Of a stretch of 64,000 nt of DNA, positions 53,965 through 64,000 are shown piece by piece. Source of the stretch: Camarhynchus parvulus (Eukaryota; Chordata; Aves; Passeriformes; Thraupidae); the NCBI RefSeq assembly GCF_901933205.1, contig NC_044576.1, forward strand, positions 5,861,024 to 5,925,023, read 5' to 3'. The position numbers and the translations under genes were made by a program. The notes beneath the pieces are model-generated. The model worked only from the letters and a program-made list of their open reading frames with translations, was not told where the DNA came from and did not search any database. Within the stretch, counting starts at the first letter, position 1. Every line of letters begins with the position of its first letter.

Positions 53965-56280
53965 GCAAGTACCCTAACCCCCAATATAAAGTGCAGCTGC
54001 CTCACTTCACATAAAACCCAAAGCCTTAATCATAAAGACATGGGGAGGCACTGAGAGTGACTCTGAAACATGGTTTTGGGTGCTATCCTGTAAGATTAAA
54101 GAAATGGGCTGAGATGCTTTTAGGCAGAAAGGAGGACTGAATCCAGCACATCACATACTATGGGCAAGGACTCTAACTCTGGGTACAAAAATTCCCTCCA
54201 TTCTGAGTGGTGGTAGAAAGGCTCAGAAAATGCTCATTTTCTCAGCTTGCGCAGACCAGGGACGTTGGGGTGCACATCTCAGTGGGGTTTCGTTATGATA
54301 TAGGCACAACCAAGCCATAGTCACATTTATATCTGCTCGATAATAAAAATCAGAGACCCGTTGGCACTCCTGAGAGCCTGGGAAGCAGTTTCTGGTCCCT
54401 GGGCCAGTGAATGCAGACTTGTTTGTGGCTGTAGAGCTGTAGGCTAACTACCTCTTCAGTAAACTGGCCCAGGTCTGTGCCCTAAATGCCCTGTAAGCCT
54501 TAAACTAAAGATTATTTTTCAGATGCTCTTTGCAGTTTTTATTCAGCTGCACTGAGCATGTGGAATCAAGGGGACTGAGGGGAAAGCTGCAAATTGCTAG
54601 CATGGCAGGGATAGGACAGGGGTAACTGGGAGGGTACTCTGAGTTCACCATTTCTACCAGTGCTCTCTAAATATGCCAAAGCTCATTTGTCCTTGGGTTG
54701 GAAACACATAAATAAAATATATGTCCTTTCTGTGGCAGCACAAAATTACAAAAACTCATTTGATACCAATCAAATGCACTTAACCATTGCACATGCACTT
54801 AATTCAGTATGAAATGTGTTACATTGTTATGTCTGCACGCACCAAATTCCCTTGTGCTCAGTTTTAAGGGACAGAAGCTTGGAGACACTTGGCAATCTCT
54901 CCTGGGAATTGCTGCTAATGCTGAAAGTAGATGTTGCTTCTTAGCCCAGGTCATTCATTTTTCCCTTTGCTTAGGCTGTTTGTTGTTGATCTACACTGCA
55001 CATTCAAGATCTGCAGTGTGGTGGCAGTAGTAGTAGTGTGAACATGGAAAAGAATCTGTTTGCTTGAAGACTGATCTGTTTTTCTATTAGTCTGATAGAA
55101 AAGCATTAGAGTTCTGTCAGCCTTGCCCTGCTAAGATACTGGTATTGACTTGTGTTCTGTAGGCAAACTGAGCTTATTAACAATTATTGCAGGCACAACT
55201 GCTGAAGTACTGAGTCAGAATGACCATTTCTGTTAGCTGGAACATTTGTAAAATGCCAGGAAATCATCAGTGGGTAAAGGAATTACTTTTTTCTAGTTTC
55301 TTGTCTAACATTAATAGCCATCTCTCCTTTGTGTGCTCAACTTGTAAGGAAAGATCTTGTCTTTGCCCTTTTCTGCATGTAATTTCATGTATCTTCCCCT
55401 GTATGAAGCTGTTTGACACACACATTATAGGAGTAGAGTTCTAATAGAACCAGCTTCACTTGGGAGTAGACAAATAGACTTGGGTCTTTCTATGGCACAA
55501 GCTAAGCCTTGATGCTGATTTTCTTATTTGGCCTAATTTCTTGTTTGATCTGCCAGTGTGGGAGTTAATTGTATAAACACAGAAATATGGGAGATAGGGA
55601 GAAATACATTCTGTGCTGCCTTGTTCGGGTGGCTGCTTCTTGCTGGCTTTGTTAATGTGTTGCTTACAGCAGTTTAAATGGCAGGGGGGATGAGGAACAG
55701 TTGGTGATGAAAAGGAGTTAATGTGAGAAGACATGAAGAAATCATATTGCATGATAGGAAATTGTTCTTCCCAACATATTTCTGTGCTAGCCCATGTAAG
55801 TGGGACTCCATAACAGTACCCTGTGACTACACCAGGAGATGCAATGGAATTGAGTTCAGGTGCTAAACAAGTATATAACCAGGTTAATTTAATTTTGGCA
55901 TCTGAGATTTTAGGTGGCAGTCATTCCTCTTGATGTCTGAGAGCCCAGACATTGTGGTGATGAGCTAGATCTCTGTTAGCACCTCAGGTTACTAACCTGG
56001 AGAGAGGAACTATGCACAAAAGGAGGATTTAAAGCTACAACACAGCAAACAAGAACTAACACCTGATTAAGTTATCCTGAGAGTTGGGAAAAATGAACCT
56101 GCTGGGCAGGTATTCCCTAATGATGCTGTTTTGACTTTACTAGCTTGTCTTCTCAATGTATCCTCTATTTATTCAAAGAAAATCATCTGCTCCTCTCAGT
56201 TATTTCAAAGTAAAGTCACAAGAATAGCTTGTTCCCACTCTATTCCAAATATAGATGTTGGCAGCAATTGCTTAGATAAA

Positions 56281-56405
56281 GGGGAAGGAAAGGAACTACC
56301 AAGGAAGAGGAAAGACAGGAGGAGGAAGAGGGAAAAGAGAGCTGAAAAGGTTGGACAAGGGAGTAGAGAGAGAGAGATGAATGAGAAGGGAGGTGAAAGA
56401 ACGAG
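56281..56405 (+). repeat. Polypurine tract
   Basis: About 125 bases are almost entirely A and G on the + strand, including an AGAGAGAGAGA run and several GGAGGAAG-like units. Such tracts can form triplex DNA. The 119-codon Lys/Arg/Glu-rich open frame over it (56131-56490) is a by-product. Confidence 0.75.
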
Positions 56406-57734
56406 GACAGTATATCACAGCAGAAAAAACAAATCAAAGATAGCAACAAACTCCTGTGAAACAGGTGGAAGCAGCCCAAATACAGGATGAAAAGGACCAT
56501 GCCTGCCCTCAGGAGAACCTGGAGTTTTAGCCTTGAAAAGTAACCAAACTGTAAATAAAACCATGCCAAATTTTTTTGTTCACTCAGATTGTAGGGGTTA
56601 CATGATCAGAAAACTCAAGCTAACTTATGCCACTTAAAAATCTGGCCCTAGAAATTTTAAAACAAAACATGTTGCTTATTTTAATCTCATGGGGGGGTGG
56701 GTGTTTGTTTGTTTATTTAATTCTCTGCTGCAATAAAATTCGCTGTCTGTTCTGACAGAAAGTCATCCATTGGGTAACTTTGCTGAAAATGAATCTGAAT
56801 CCCCGTGTCCTAAAGAATTCACAGTCAGGATGGTCTTCTGGTGAAACTGGAGCATGTAGTCATACCCTCAGGAGCAGAAAATAAATGCTGATAAAAACAA
56901 AGGAAAAGCCTGAAACACACACAGATTGACTTACCCAGAGCAAAGAGCTGAGTGTTTCCAAGGCTGAAGGCAAACTTCTTTAAGACAAAAACACAGAGAA
57001 ATGAGACATAAATGGAAACAGGTTCTGAGAAGTGGTACATACAGCAAATGCAAAGGAGTGCTTGGAAATTTAGAAGTCATGTAAGTGGCTCCAGCTTCCT
57101 TGGAGGGATGGGAAGTTTCTGGGAAACACCCCACAGAGCTCTTCTCAATCTCTTTGCAAGAGAAGACTGCTTGGAAAATGATGTTAGAGGGTTTTTTTCC
57201 CTCCTGGTTTGCTGGAGAGAGATGTTATACCTGACTTTACTCGTCACTTGAGGATAAAAAGCTATGGACTGTTCTGAAGACACTGTTTCCTATAAACTGG
57301 ATATGTCCAGAAACCCTTCTGACAGGCTTTCTAAGCACTCAAACACTAGGTGATGGGACCAAGAGAACTGAAAATGTGGGTCTTGATACACTTCTTTTAT
57401 TTCAGTCCTTCAAGGAAGAAGGCCACTTGCATTCATGACAGCATGTGCTCGATTTGTCTCTCTCTGGACTGAGGGCACAGCCATGGGACAAGGCAGTATT
57501 TACACAAACACAGGAGGCAGGTTGGAGCAGGAAATACAAGGGTCAGTGAAACTAGTTTCAGAAGAAAGGACTGGAAAGTAAAGCTTTGCAGGCAGACTAT
57601 CACTATTTAGAAAAAAAGTTGTCATTATTTTGAGTCTTGTCTCATGAATGACATGTGTATCCCAGCAATTTTCACAGTTGAGAAGCAACTTTTTTTTTTC
57701 TTTTTTTTCCCCCTTCTTTTCTTTGTCCCCCCAG

Positions 57735-58113
57735 CAAGCAGCATGGAGAGCTGATATTTTAGCCTTTCAGCAGGGATGCCCCTCTTGTGGCTTGCTCTCA
57801 ACACTTCACACATCGACACTGTTGGGGTTGTGGGGGGTCACAGCTGTGGCCGGTATCTCTGACTCAACAGGGCTAAAGTCTCTCTATAGGTAGCACGAGT
57901 GTGATGAAAACCTTTAGGGGTGCTGTTATACGGTGGAACAGCAGCAGAATTCAGCCCAGAACTTCGCTCATTGCTCAGCTGCTGTGTCCTCGCTGGCTCC
58001 CGGGAGCGCCTTTCCCCAGGAGAGGGCAGTGGAGCCCGCACACGCTCCCCGCTCCCCTCCCGACAGCGGTGGCAGCAGCAGTTCCCTCGGCTGTTCCGTG
58101 GGAAACTCATGGG
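57735..58113 (+). other. Candidate non-coding exon upstream of EGR2, with a CpG-rich 3' half
   Basis: A long polypyrimidine run (57,689-57,732) ends in CCCCCCAG (AG at 57733-57734), a strong acceptor. At 58114 ATGGG/GTGAGTGG is a good donor. Between them 57,960-58,140 carries about twelve CpGs against almost none in the flanks. The 379-bp interval could be an upstream 5' exon of EGR2 or of a non-coding RNA, or a small promoter-like CpG patch. It has no long open frame with a recognisable product. Confidence 0.35.
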
Positions 58114-61100
58114 GTGAGTGGAAGTAGGACCTCGCATTTGATATATATGCTAGAAACCGTGTACAAGAACATCCAGGAAATGTTCTATGTATTTAATAAC
58201 GGGAATAAGTTTTGAGCAAACAAGTTTGTTGTTGCTTTTATTTGACTGGAAGTTTTCTCTGTCACACAGGCTTGTTCACAGCCACACAAACTTAAAGTAG
58301 TAGTTTATTGATTCCACATGGGTTTATTTAATTCCTATAGCCCGAATTAGAACAAGTTATTGACATTTAAATAACCCTTCAGAATGTTGCTACTGCTATC
58401 CTGAGCCAAGGACTCACAATAAAGTTATTTACTTATTTCAAATTTACAGGCACTCATCCTAAGACAACAAGCAGCCTTGGCTGAAAACCACAGAGTGGTT
58501 TCAAGGTACTGTAATTAAGGGCAGACTGGGATGCCTTCTTTGCTCCTTAACCATCCCCTTCCCCTAGCATGCCAGCAGCCTGCCAGATGTTTTCTGTAAG
58601 TTCATGTTTACAGCAGGTTTCCCTGGCTGGATTCCAGGTTTTGGTGACTGGCCAGTGCAGACTAAGAGCCTATATCAGGCCTGTGAGGGGCAGGCAGGGC
58701 AGACTGAAGGGAAGTGGCTTTTGCCAGCAGCCTGGGAATCCAGCAGACACCCCTGGCCAAAACAGAAGGTGAAATAGTAAACAAGCATTTCTTCCTGTGA
58801 GGACATGACAAATCTTTTTCCAGTGAAAGGGGGCAAATTTAGGAAACTCTGAAATTCAGCTTTGGAGAGAAGATTTTCTCTTTTACATGAAACACTAAAA
58901 ACCCACCAACCCCAACATGAATCTATTCCAGATTTAGAACAGACATTCTTTGCTGTTGTCAGGGTCATTCATCTCCAACCTGTAAACAGCTCCCTGTTCC
59001 CAAATGAGTTCCTACTCCCCAGGGCACCTGCTGAGCTGAGGCCACCTTAACCCTCCTGAAAGCAGCAGGATGCAGAGTGGAAGCTGCAGGGTGTGTTTCC
59101 CATGCAGGCCTGTTAGCACAGGAGGTCGGGTGAGTTTTGCTGCAAAAGCATAGTAACCCCCTGGAGAGATGACTCAAATGTGTGATGCTAAGCTGGTTAA
59201 ATGTGTTGCCAGCTCCACAGATGATAAGCTGCCTTTTCTTCCTCAGCCACTCTCAACTCAGGTACAGAGGCAAAGATGATTTTATTTCTACAACTCCTGT
59301 CTCAGGTACTGGTGGTAGAGAATGACTGCAGGAAAATATACCCCCAGTGCAATGTCAGCTAGCAGCTTGTTAAAAGAGCAAATACAGTAAATCCAAAGGG
59401 GCTTGGTTTCAAAGAAGTTGGGAATAGGAGAGAAGTTCTGCCTTTCAGCTCTGAACCATCCTCAGTCACTGGTATATCACTAAGAGGTCATGCATATTCA
59501 AGGCTCTTGGTGTGATTGGGGATTTGGCAATTTGCACCAACAATGTGTCTGTCATATGAAGCCATGTGGTTTACAGAAAACAGTAGGATATTTCTGCATG
59601 TAAGGGCCATTGATGATAGTGTGAGCTGGACAGTCCAACCCTCAGAGTCTGCTGTAATCAGCCAAACAGGGATCAAAGGTACAAAGCACATGCAAAGCAA
59701 TACGGCAAGGATATCTGAAAAGGGCCCAGAAACATTTGAGTTTCATCTGTTAACAACTTTCTGAAAGTGAGCATTAAGTATGCTTCCATCTTGCCCCACA
59801 CCAGATCCTGCTGCCATTGAGACAAAGCCCCCATTGAAAGATGTCGAGTGATTTGATTTGATTGTCCCTGGAAATTTATTCCATTCTTAAGAAACCTTTT
59901 AAAATTAACCAGCCAAGTCAACTACAGTAGTATTCCTCAGGTGAAGTTAAATTTTGTGTCAGTCTTCCATTCAATCCTTTTCCATAGTGGAAGAACATTA
60001 AATTAGCCATGTTATTTCAAAGCTAGAGTTGATTCATGGGGGGATTAAGGTGGGGTGTGAAACCCTGGTTCTCCTTTCTTCTGTGTGCATTATGATTTAG
60101 TGTCATCAGTGGGCATATAGTATTTTGAATTAATACAAGATGATGTAGAATATCCATAAGCCCTATATCTGAGATATCTGCAATGTTTTGCAGCAAGGAG
60201 GATACTGCACTTAGAGTTACTGTTTCTCAAATTCATGTAAAGTAACTCACTTCACTGCACAACAGATTCCAATATTTTGTTCTTTCATAGTAGCGATTAG
60301 ACCAATTATAGCTCAGCTGTTAACAGAAAGGTACAATACAATTGCTCCTACTTCTCAGTCAAATTTCCCAGAACCTGTCTCTCTGTCACACTTTTAAATT
60401 TTACTTTTAAATTGAGATGGTTTTTAAAATGAAAATATCTAGAATCCCACTGAAAGCTTGCTTTCAACTAAATCTCATATGTCAAACTGTATTGGCTGTA
60501 CATTAAGTGCTACAGAGGACTGGTAACAAAAATTTATGTTAAAAACCACTGTTAAATATTTACTAATTGCTGTGCATACTTCCCTGATCAAGGCAAATAT
60601 CTAACTTTATGCCTACTATTCCTTAGCAAATGTCCCTAAAAAACCTTTACCCTTCCAGGGATGCTGCTGTCTAGTCTGGACTCTGTGGTGCCTGGACGAG
60701 TAATGAACCTGGAGCATCACCAAAGGCCATGATCTGGAGGAACTGAAAGAGCCTTTCTCAGCTGGGGTGCGAAGTGTGGCATGGATGAAGAGGGTCCTGA
60801 GAGACACTGTGACAATCCTGGGAGCTAAGGCAGAAGGTAAGCCTATACACCATAGGGATCCCTGAGCACACCCCTCTTCTATGGCACAGGCTGTAACGTA
60901 TTAGACCTGTAAACATTGGTATCTGCAGTTAAAAATGAAAGGGAAGAGTTTTTAGCCTTCCTATGTATTCTCTGGCTTGCTGCTTTGGAACAGGAATGCA
61001 CTGTCATAATATCTCTCATATGTTGCCATGTCTTGCTGCTGCTTGGGTTGTCAATGGGTTGTTTTTTTTCACTGCAGACTATTGAAAAGGGGCCTTGCAC

Positions 61101-61379
61101 GCTACAGACCATATGTGAGAGTTGCTTTCCTAAATGCAGTAATAAACAGCCACGAGATGAAATATCCCCAAGTAATGAGATTAGTGACACGGGATACAGC
61201 TTTCAAAAATAATTACATCTGACACCCTCATCAGCAAGAAGATGTAGGGGCTGCAAGCTCTAAGCTTGGGAACAGCATATGAAAGATTGGCTTCTCCTGG
61301 GAAGGGGGAGGCACAAGGGAGGTTATTTTTAGTACTTTGGAGGAAAAAAAGAAAAAGCCAGAATTTAAGCACTCTTTGG
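58114..61379. other. EGR2-proximal upstream sequence
   Basis: AT-rich, CpG-poor sequence between the CpG patch at 58 kb and the EGR2 CpG island, with one weak exon candidate at 60.6-60.8 kb. No coding gene is seen. Proximal enhancers are plausible here but none is recognised by motif. Confidence 0.6.
60627..60836 (+). other. Candidate exon about 1.5 kb upstream of the EGR2 promoter
   Basis: TATTCCTTAG at 60617-60626 and ACCCTTCCAG at 60649-60658 are possible acceptors, and GAAG/GTAAGC at 60837 is a good donor. The enclosed sequence is GC-richer than its surroundings but has stops in all frames I inspected. Supported only by splice-site matches. Confidence 0.2.
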
Positions 61380-61635
61380 TTTGATACCCTCGTTACGGAG
61401 GAGATCACGGAGAAATAAAGCAAAAGCGGCGGTGGAAATGTTACTGAGGCTGAAAACTGTGGGAACACGAGGTTGAACTGAGCAAAGCGGGAGTGGTAGG
61501 GTCAGAACGGAACGAGGTGGGGGGGGCACTCCTGTCCCCCTCCCCGCCACCCCTCCCCGTCCCGTCCTCGCTCGTGCCCGCCGATACAATAACAACCCAG
61601 CGACGGCGGAGCAGGCGGTTCCGTTTTCGCGACGG

Positions 61636-61644
61636 TATATATAG
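61636..61644. promoter_or_regulatory. Upstream TATATATAG box, possible alternative or divergent promoter
   Basis: A TATATATAG element stands alone in CpG-rich DNA about 550 bp upstream of the core promoter, flanked by CG-rich sequence on both sides. It could drive an upstream EGR2 start or, because the core is self-complementary, a divergent antisense transcript. No transcript evidence is available here. Confidence 0.35.
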
Positions 61645-61943
61645 ATCAGACACTTTCCAAAACAAGCAGCGCCGCCGAGTCGCTCTGTTCGGCGGCTCTT
61701 TCCACCCGTAATTCAGAAAGAAAAAAAATTATTTTTTAAAATTACTTTTTCTTTGACAATGGAGAAGCTCTATTCCGTGAATGCGGCTGTTTCCTGACCC
61801 GCCGCCGGTTTGCGGTTACAGGCTGCTGAGAAAGTGAGCGGGGTCTGGCGGGGCGGCCCCGGGACCTCCTCTGCTTTTCCGAACCTTTTAAAAATTTCCG
61901 GAACAAGCCCTAAAAGGGCAGGCGGGGCGGGGCCGGATCCTCG

Positions 61944-61953
61944 CCTTTTTAGG
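61944..61953 (+). promoter_or_regulatory. CArG box (SRF site), distal
   Basis: CCTTTTTAGG is a perfect CC(A/T)6GG match about 270 bp upstream of the inferred start. A CCGGAAT Ets core follows 15 bp downstream (61969), the usual layout of a ternary-complex-factor serum response element. Confidence 0.75.
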
Positions 61954-62054
61954 ACAAGGGCCCCGCCACCGGAATACCCCCCTGGGCGGCGCGGCGGGCG
62001 GCGGCGGGGGCCGAGCGGGGCCGGGGCGGGTCGGGGCCGCCCCGCGGGGCGCGG

Positions 62055-62099
62055 AGGGTGCGCAGGGCGGGGGGTCGGGGCGGGCGCGGGCCGGCGGGT
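62055..62099 (+). other. G-rich tract with quadruplex potential
   Basis: At least six runs of three or more G separated by 1-6 bases lie on the + strand just upstream of the proximal CArG box. This satisfies the usual G-quadruplex pattern. It may simply reflect the CpG-island composition. Confidence 0.5.
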
Positions 62100-62144
62100 C
62101 CCGCACGCGGGCGCCCACGTGACCGCCGGGCCCCGTTCCTCAGT

Positions 62145-62154
62145 CCTTATATGG
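62145..62154 (+). promoter_or_regulatory. CArG box (SRF site), proximal
   Basis: CCTTATATGG is a perfect CArG match about 70 bp upstream of the inferred start. It is followed 4 bp later by the CRE-like TGACGTC. SRE plus CRE side by side is typical of immediate-early promoters. Confidence 0.8.
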
Positions 62155-62158
62155 GCAG

Positions 62159-62165
62159 TGACGTC
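62159..62165 (+). promoter_or_regulatory. CRE-like site
   Basis: TGACGTCC matches the TGACGTCA CREB/ATF consensus except at the last base. Its position between the CArG box and the TATA-like box supports function. Confidence 0.55.
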
Positions 62166-62184
62166 CCGGGCATTCAGGGGGCCC

Positions 62185-62194
62185 CCATAAATAG
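62185..62194 (+). promoter_or_regulatory. TATA-like box, also a near-CArG sequence
   Basis: CCATAAATAG can be read as a TATA element (ATAAATAG) or as a CArG box with one mismatch. It is the only AT-rich element in this GC-rich stretch at a suitable distance from the leader, so I take it as the core promoter element. Confidence 0.65.
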
Positions 62195-62216
62195 TTACCG
62201 CCAGACTTGTCCTCCA

Positions 62217-62438
62217 GCGCGAGCTGCGGCGGGAGCGCGGCGCTCCCGGGGCACCGCGGGCACCGCACCGCCGCGACGGGGCGGCCGCCCGCCCGCACAT
62301 GCCGCGCCGGCTCCCCGCCGTCCCCCCGCGCTGGTAGTGGGAGGCAGGGGGAAGCGCCCCCTCCTCTCCCTCCCCTCCCCGCCCCGAGTGCCCACCGCCG
62401 GTCGGGAGCGCCGCTCCCCCGGCCGCCCCGCTGTCCCC
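62217..62438 (+). other. EGR2: EGR2 5' untranslated leader (approximate start)
   Basis: The start is inferred as about 30 bp downstream of the ATAAATAG box at 62187. The leader is very GC-rich, with C-rich tracts around 62,350-62,385, and contains one upstream ATG. The main start is a tandem ATG ATG. The first ATG (62439) has C at -3, a weak context, while the second (62442) has A at -3, so initiation at either methionine is plausible. The MM start is conserved in EGR2 proteins, so I kept the first. Confidence 0.7.
62299..62337 (+). other. Upstream ORF in the EGR2 leader (12 codons plus stop)
   Basis: ATG at 62299 opens a short frame encoding [12 protein letters not shown] and closes at TAG 62335-62337, 101 bp before the EGR2 ATG. 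Its start context is weak (C at -3, C at +4), so leaky scanning is expected. It is the only ATG I see between the inferred transcription start and the EGR2 start. A role in damping translation is inference. Confidence 0.5.

Positions 62439-64000
<1,562 letters not shown>

Larger units (their letters stand above)
49114..57734. other. Intergenic: no gene recognised outside listed elements
   Basis: AT-rich with purine-rich strand bias around 52,490-52,680 and 56,280-56,405. It includes the CR1 tail at 53.5 kb and two weak exon candidates. The remaining open frames are short and unrecognisable. Confidence 0.65.
61890..62216 (+). promoter_or_regulatory. EGR2: EGR2 core promoter region
   Basis: This stretch sits directly upstream of the EGR2 leader and holds a dense set of serum-response type motifs. 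There are perfect CArG boxes at 61944-61953 and 62145-62154. Near-CArG sequences lie at 61908-61917 and 62185-62194. Ets-core sites lie at 61896-61903 (palindromic TTCCGGAA) and 61969-61975. There is an E-box CACGTG at 62116-62121, a CRE-like TGACGTC at 62159-62165 and a TATA-like ATAAATAG at 62187-62194. Family knowledge says Krox-20 is an SRF/TCF-controlled immediate-early gene, which this arrangement fits. Confidence 0.85.

Noticed and set aside
56131..56490. 119-codon Lys/Arg/Glu-rich frame
   Set aside because: It is the translation of the polypurine tract.
1..61379. CRISPR arrays, tRNA or rRNA genes, full-length endogenous retrovirus
   Set aside because: No regularly spaced direct repeats, no tRNA B-box with cloverleaf partner, no rRNA-like sequence and no paired long terminal repeats or retroviral domains were seen by eye.

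Overview
The window reads as vertebrate nuclear DNA, most likely from a bird. The last ~2.6 kb is a CpG-rich block carrying the 5' part of EGR2 (Krox-20). The preceding ~61 kb is AT-rich and non-coding in appearance. The bird call rests on two CR1 LINE remnants (one with the ATTCTRTG-type tail), the low overall repeat load and the EGR2 protein sequence. I cannot name the species.

Layout. Positions 1-61,370 are a gene desert: I see no convincing exon-intron gene, no tRNA or rRNA gene and no CRISPR. In other amniotes the interval 5' of EGR2 is a large regulatory region, so this is expected. Within it I can support: a degenerate three-copy ~58-bp tandem repeat (9,944-10,110); an enhancer-like block with a consensus PBX/HOX site (about 19.0-19.4 kb); a short quasi-palindrome (24.6 kb); a perfect 26-bp inverted repeat (30.4-30.5 kb); an isolated CpG cluster (31.2-31.35 kb); an old CR1 fragment (32.58-32.9 kb); a CpG cluster with an EGR-type site, a TATA-like box and a splice donor (41.29-41.47 kb); a second enhancer-like block (44.16-44.46 kb); simple repeats (45.0, 45.9 kb); an unrecognised, unusually open reading frame (47.84-49.11 kb); a CR1 3' tail (53.5 kb); a polypurine tract (56.3 kb); and several candidate non-coding exons, the best at 57,735-58,113.

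From about 61,380 a CpG island begins. It holds an upstream TATATATAG box, the EGR2 core promoter (two perfect CArG boxes, ETS sites, CRE-like site, TATA-like box), a GC-rich 5' leader with a 12-codon upstream ORF, EGR2 exon 1, a 328-bp phase-1 intron and most of exon 2. The window ends inside the third zinc finger, so the gene is cut at its 3' end after 411 residues.

How it works together: EGR2 is an immediate-early type zinc-finger activator used in hindbrain segmentation, neural crest and Schwann cells, and lymphocytes. The CArG and ETS sites fit serum-response control. The upstream desert probably supplies tissue-specific enhancers. The HOX/PBX, MEIS, TCF and EGR motifs noted here are candidates for that, but they are motif matches by eye and not proven elements.
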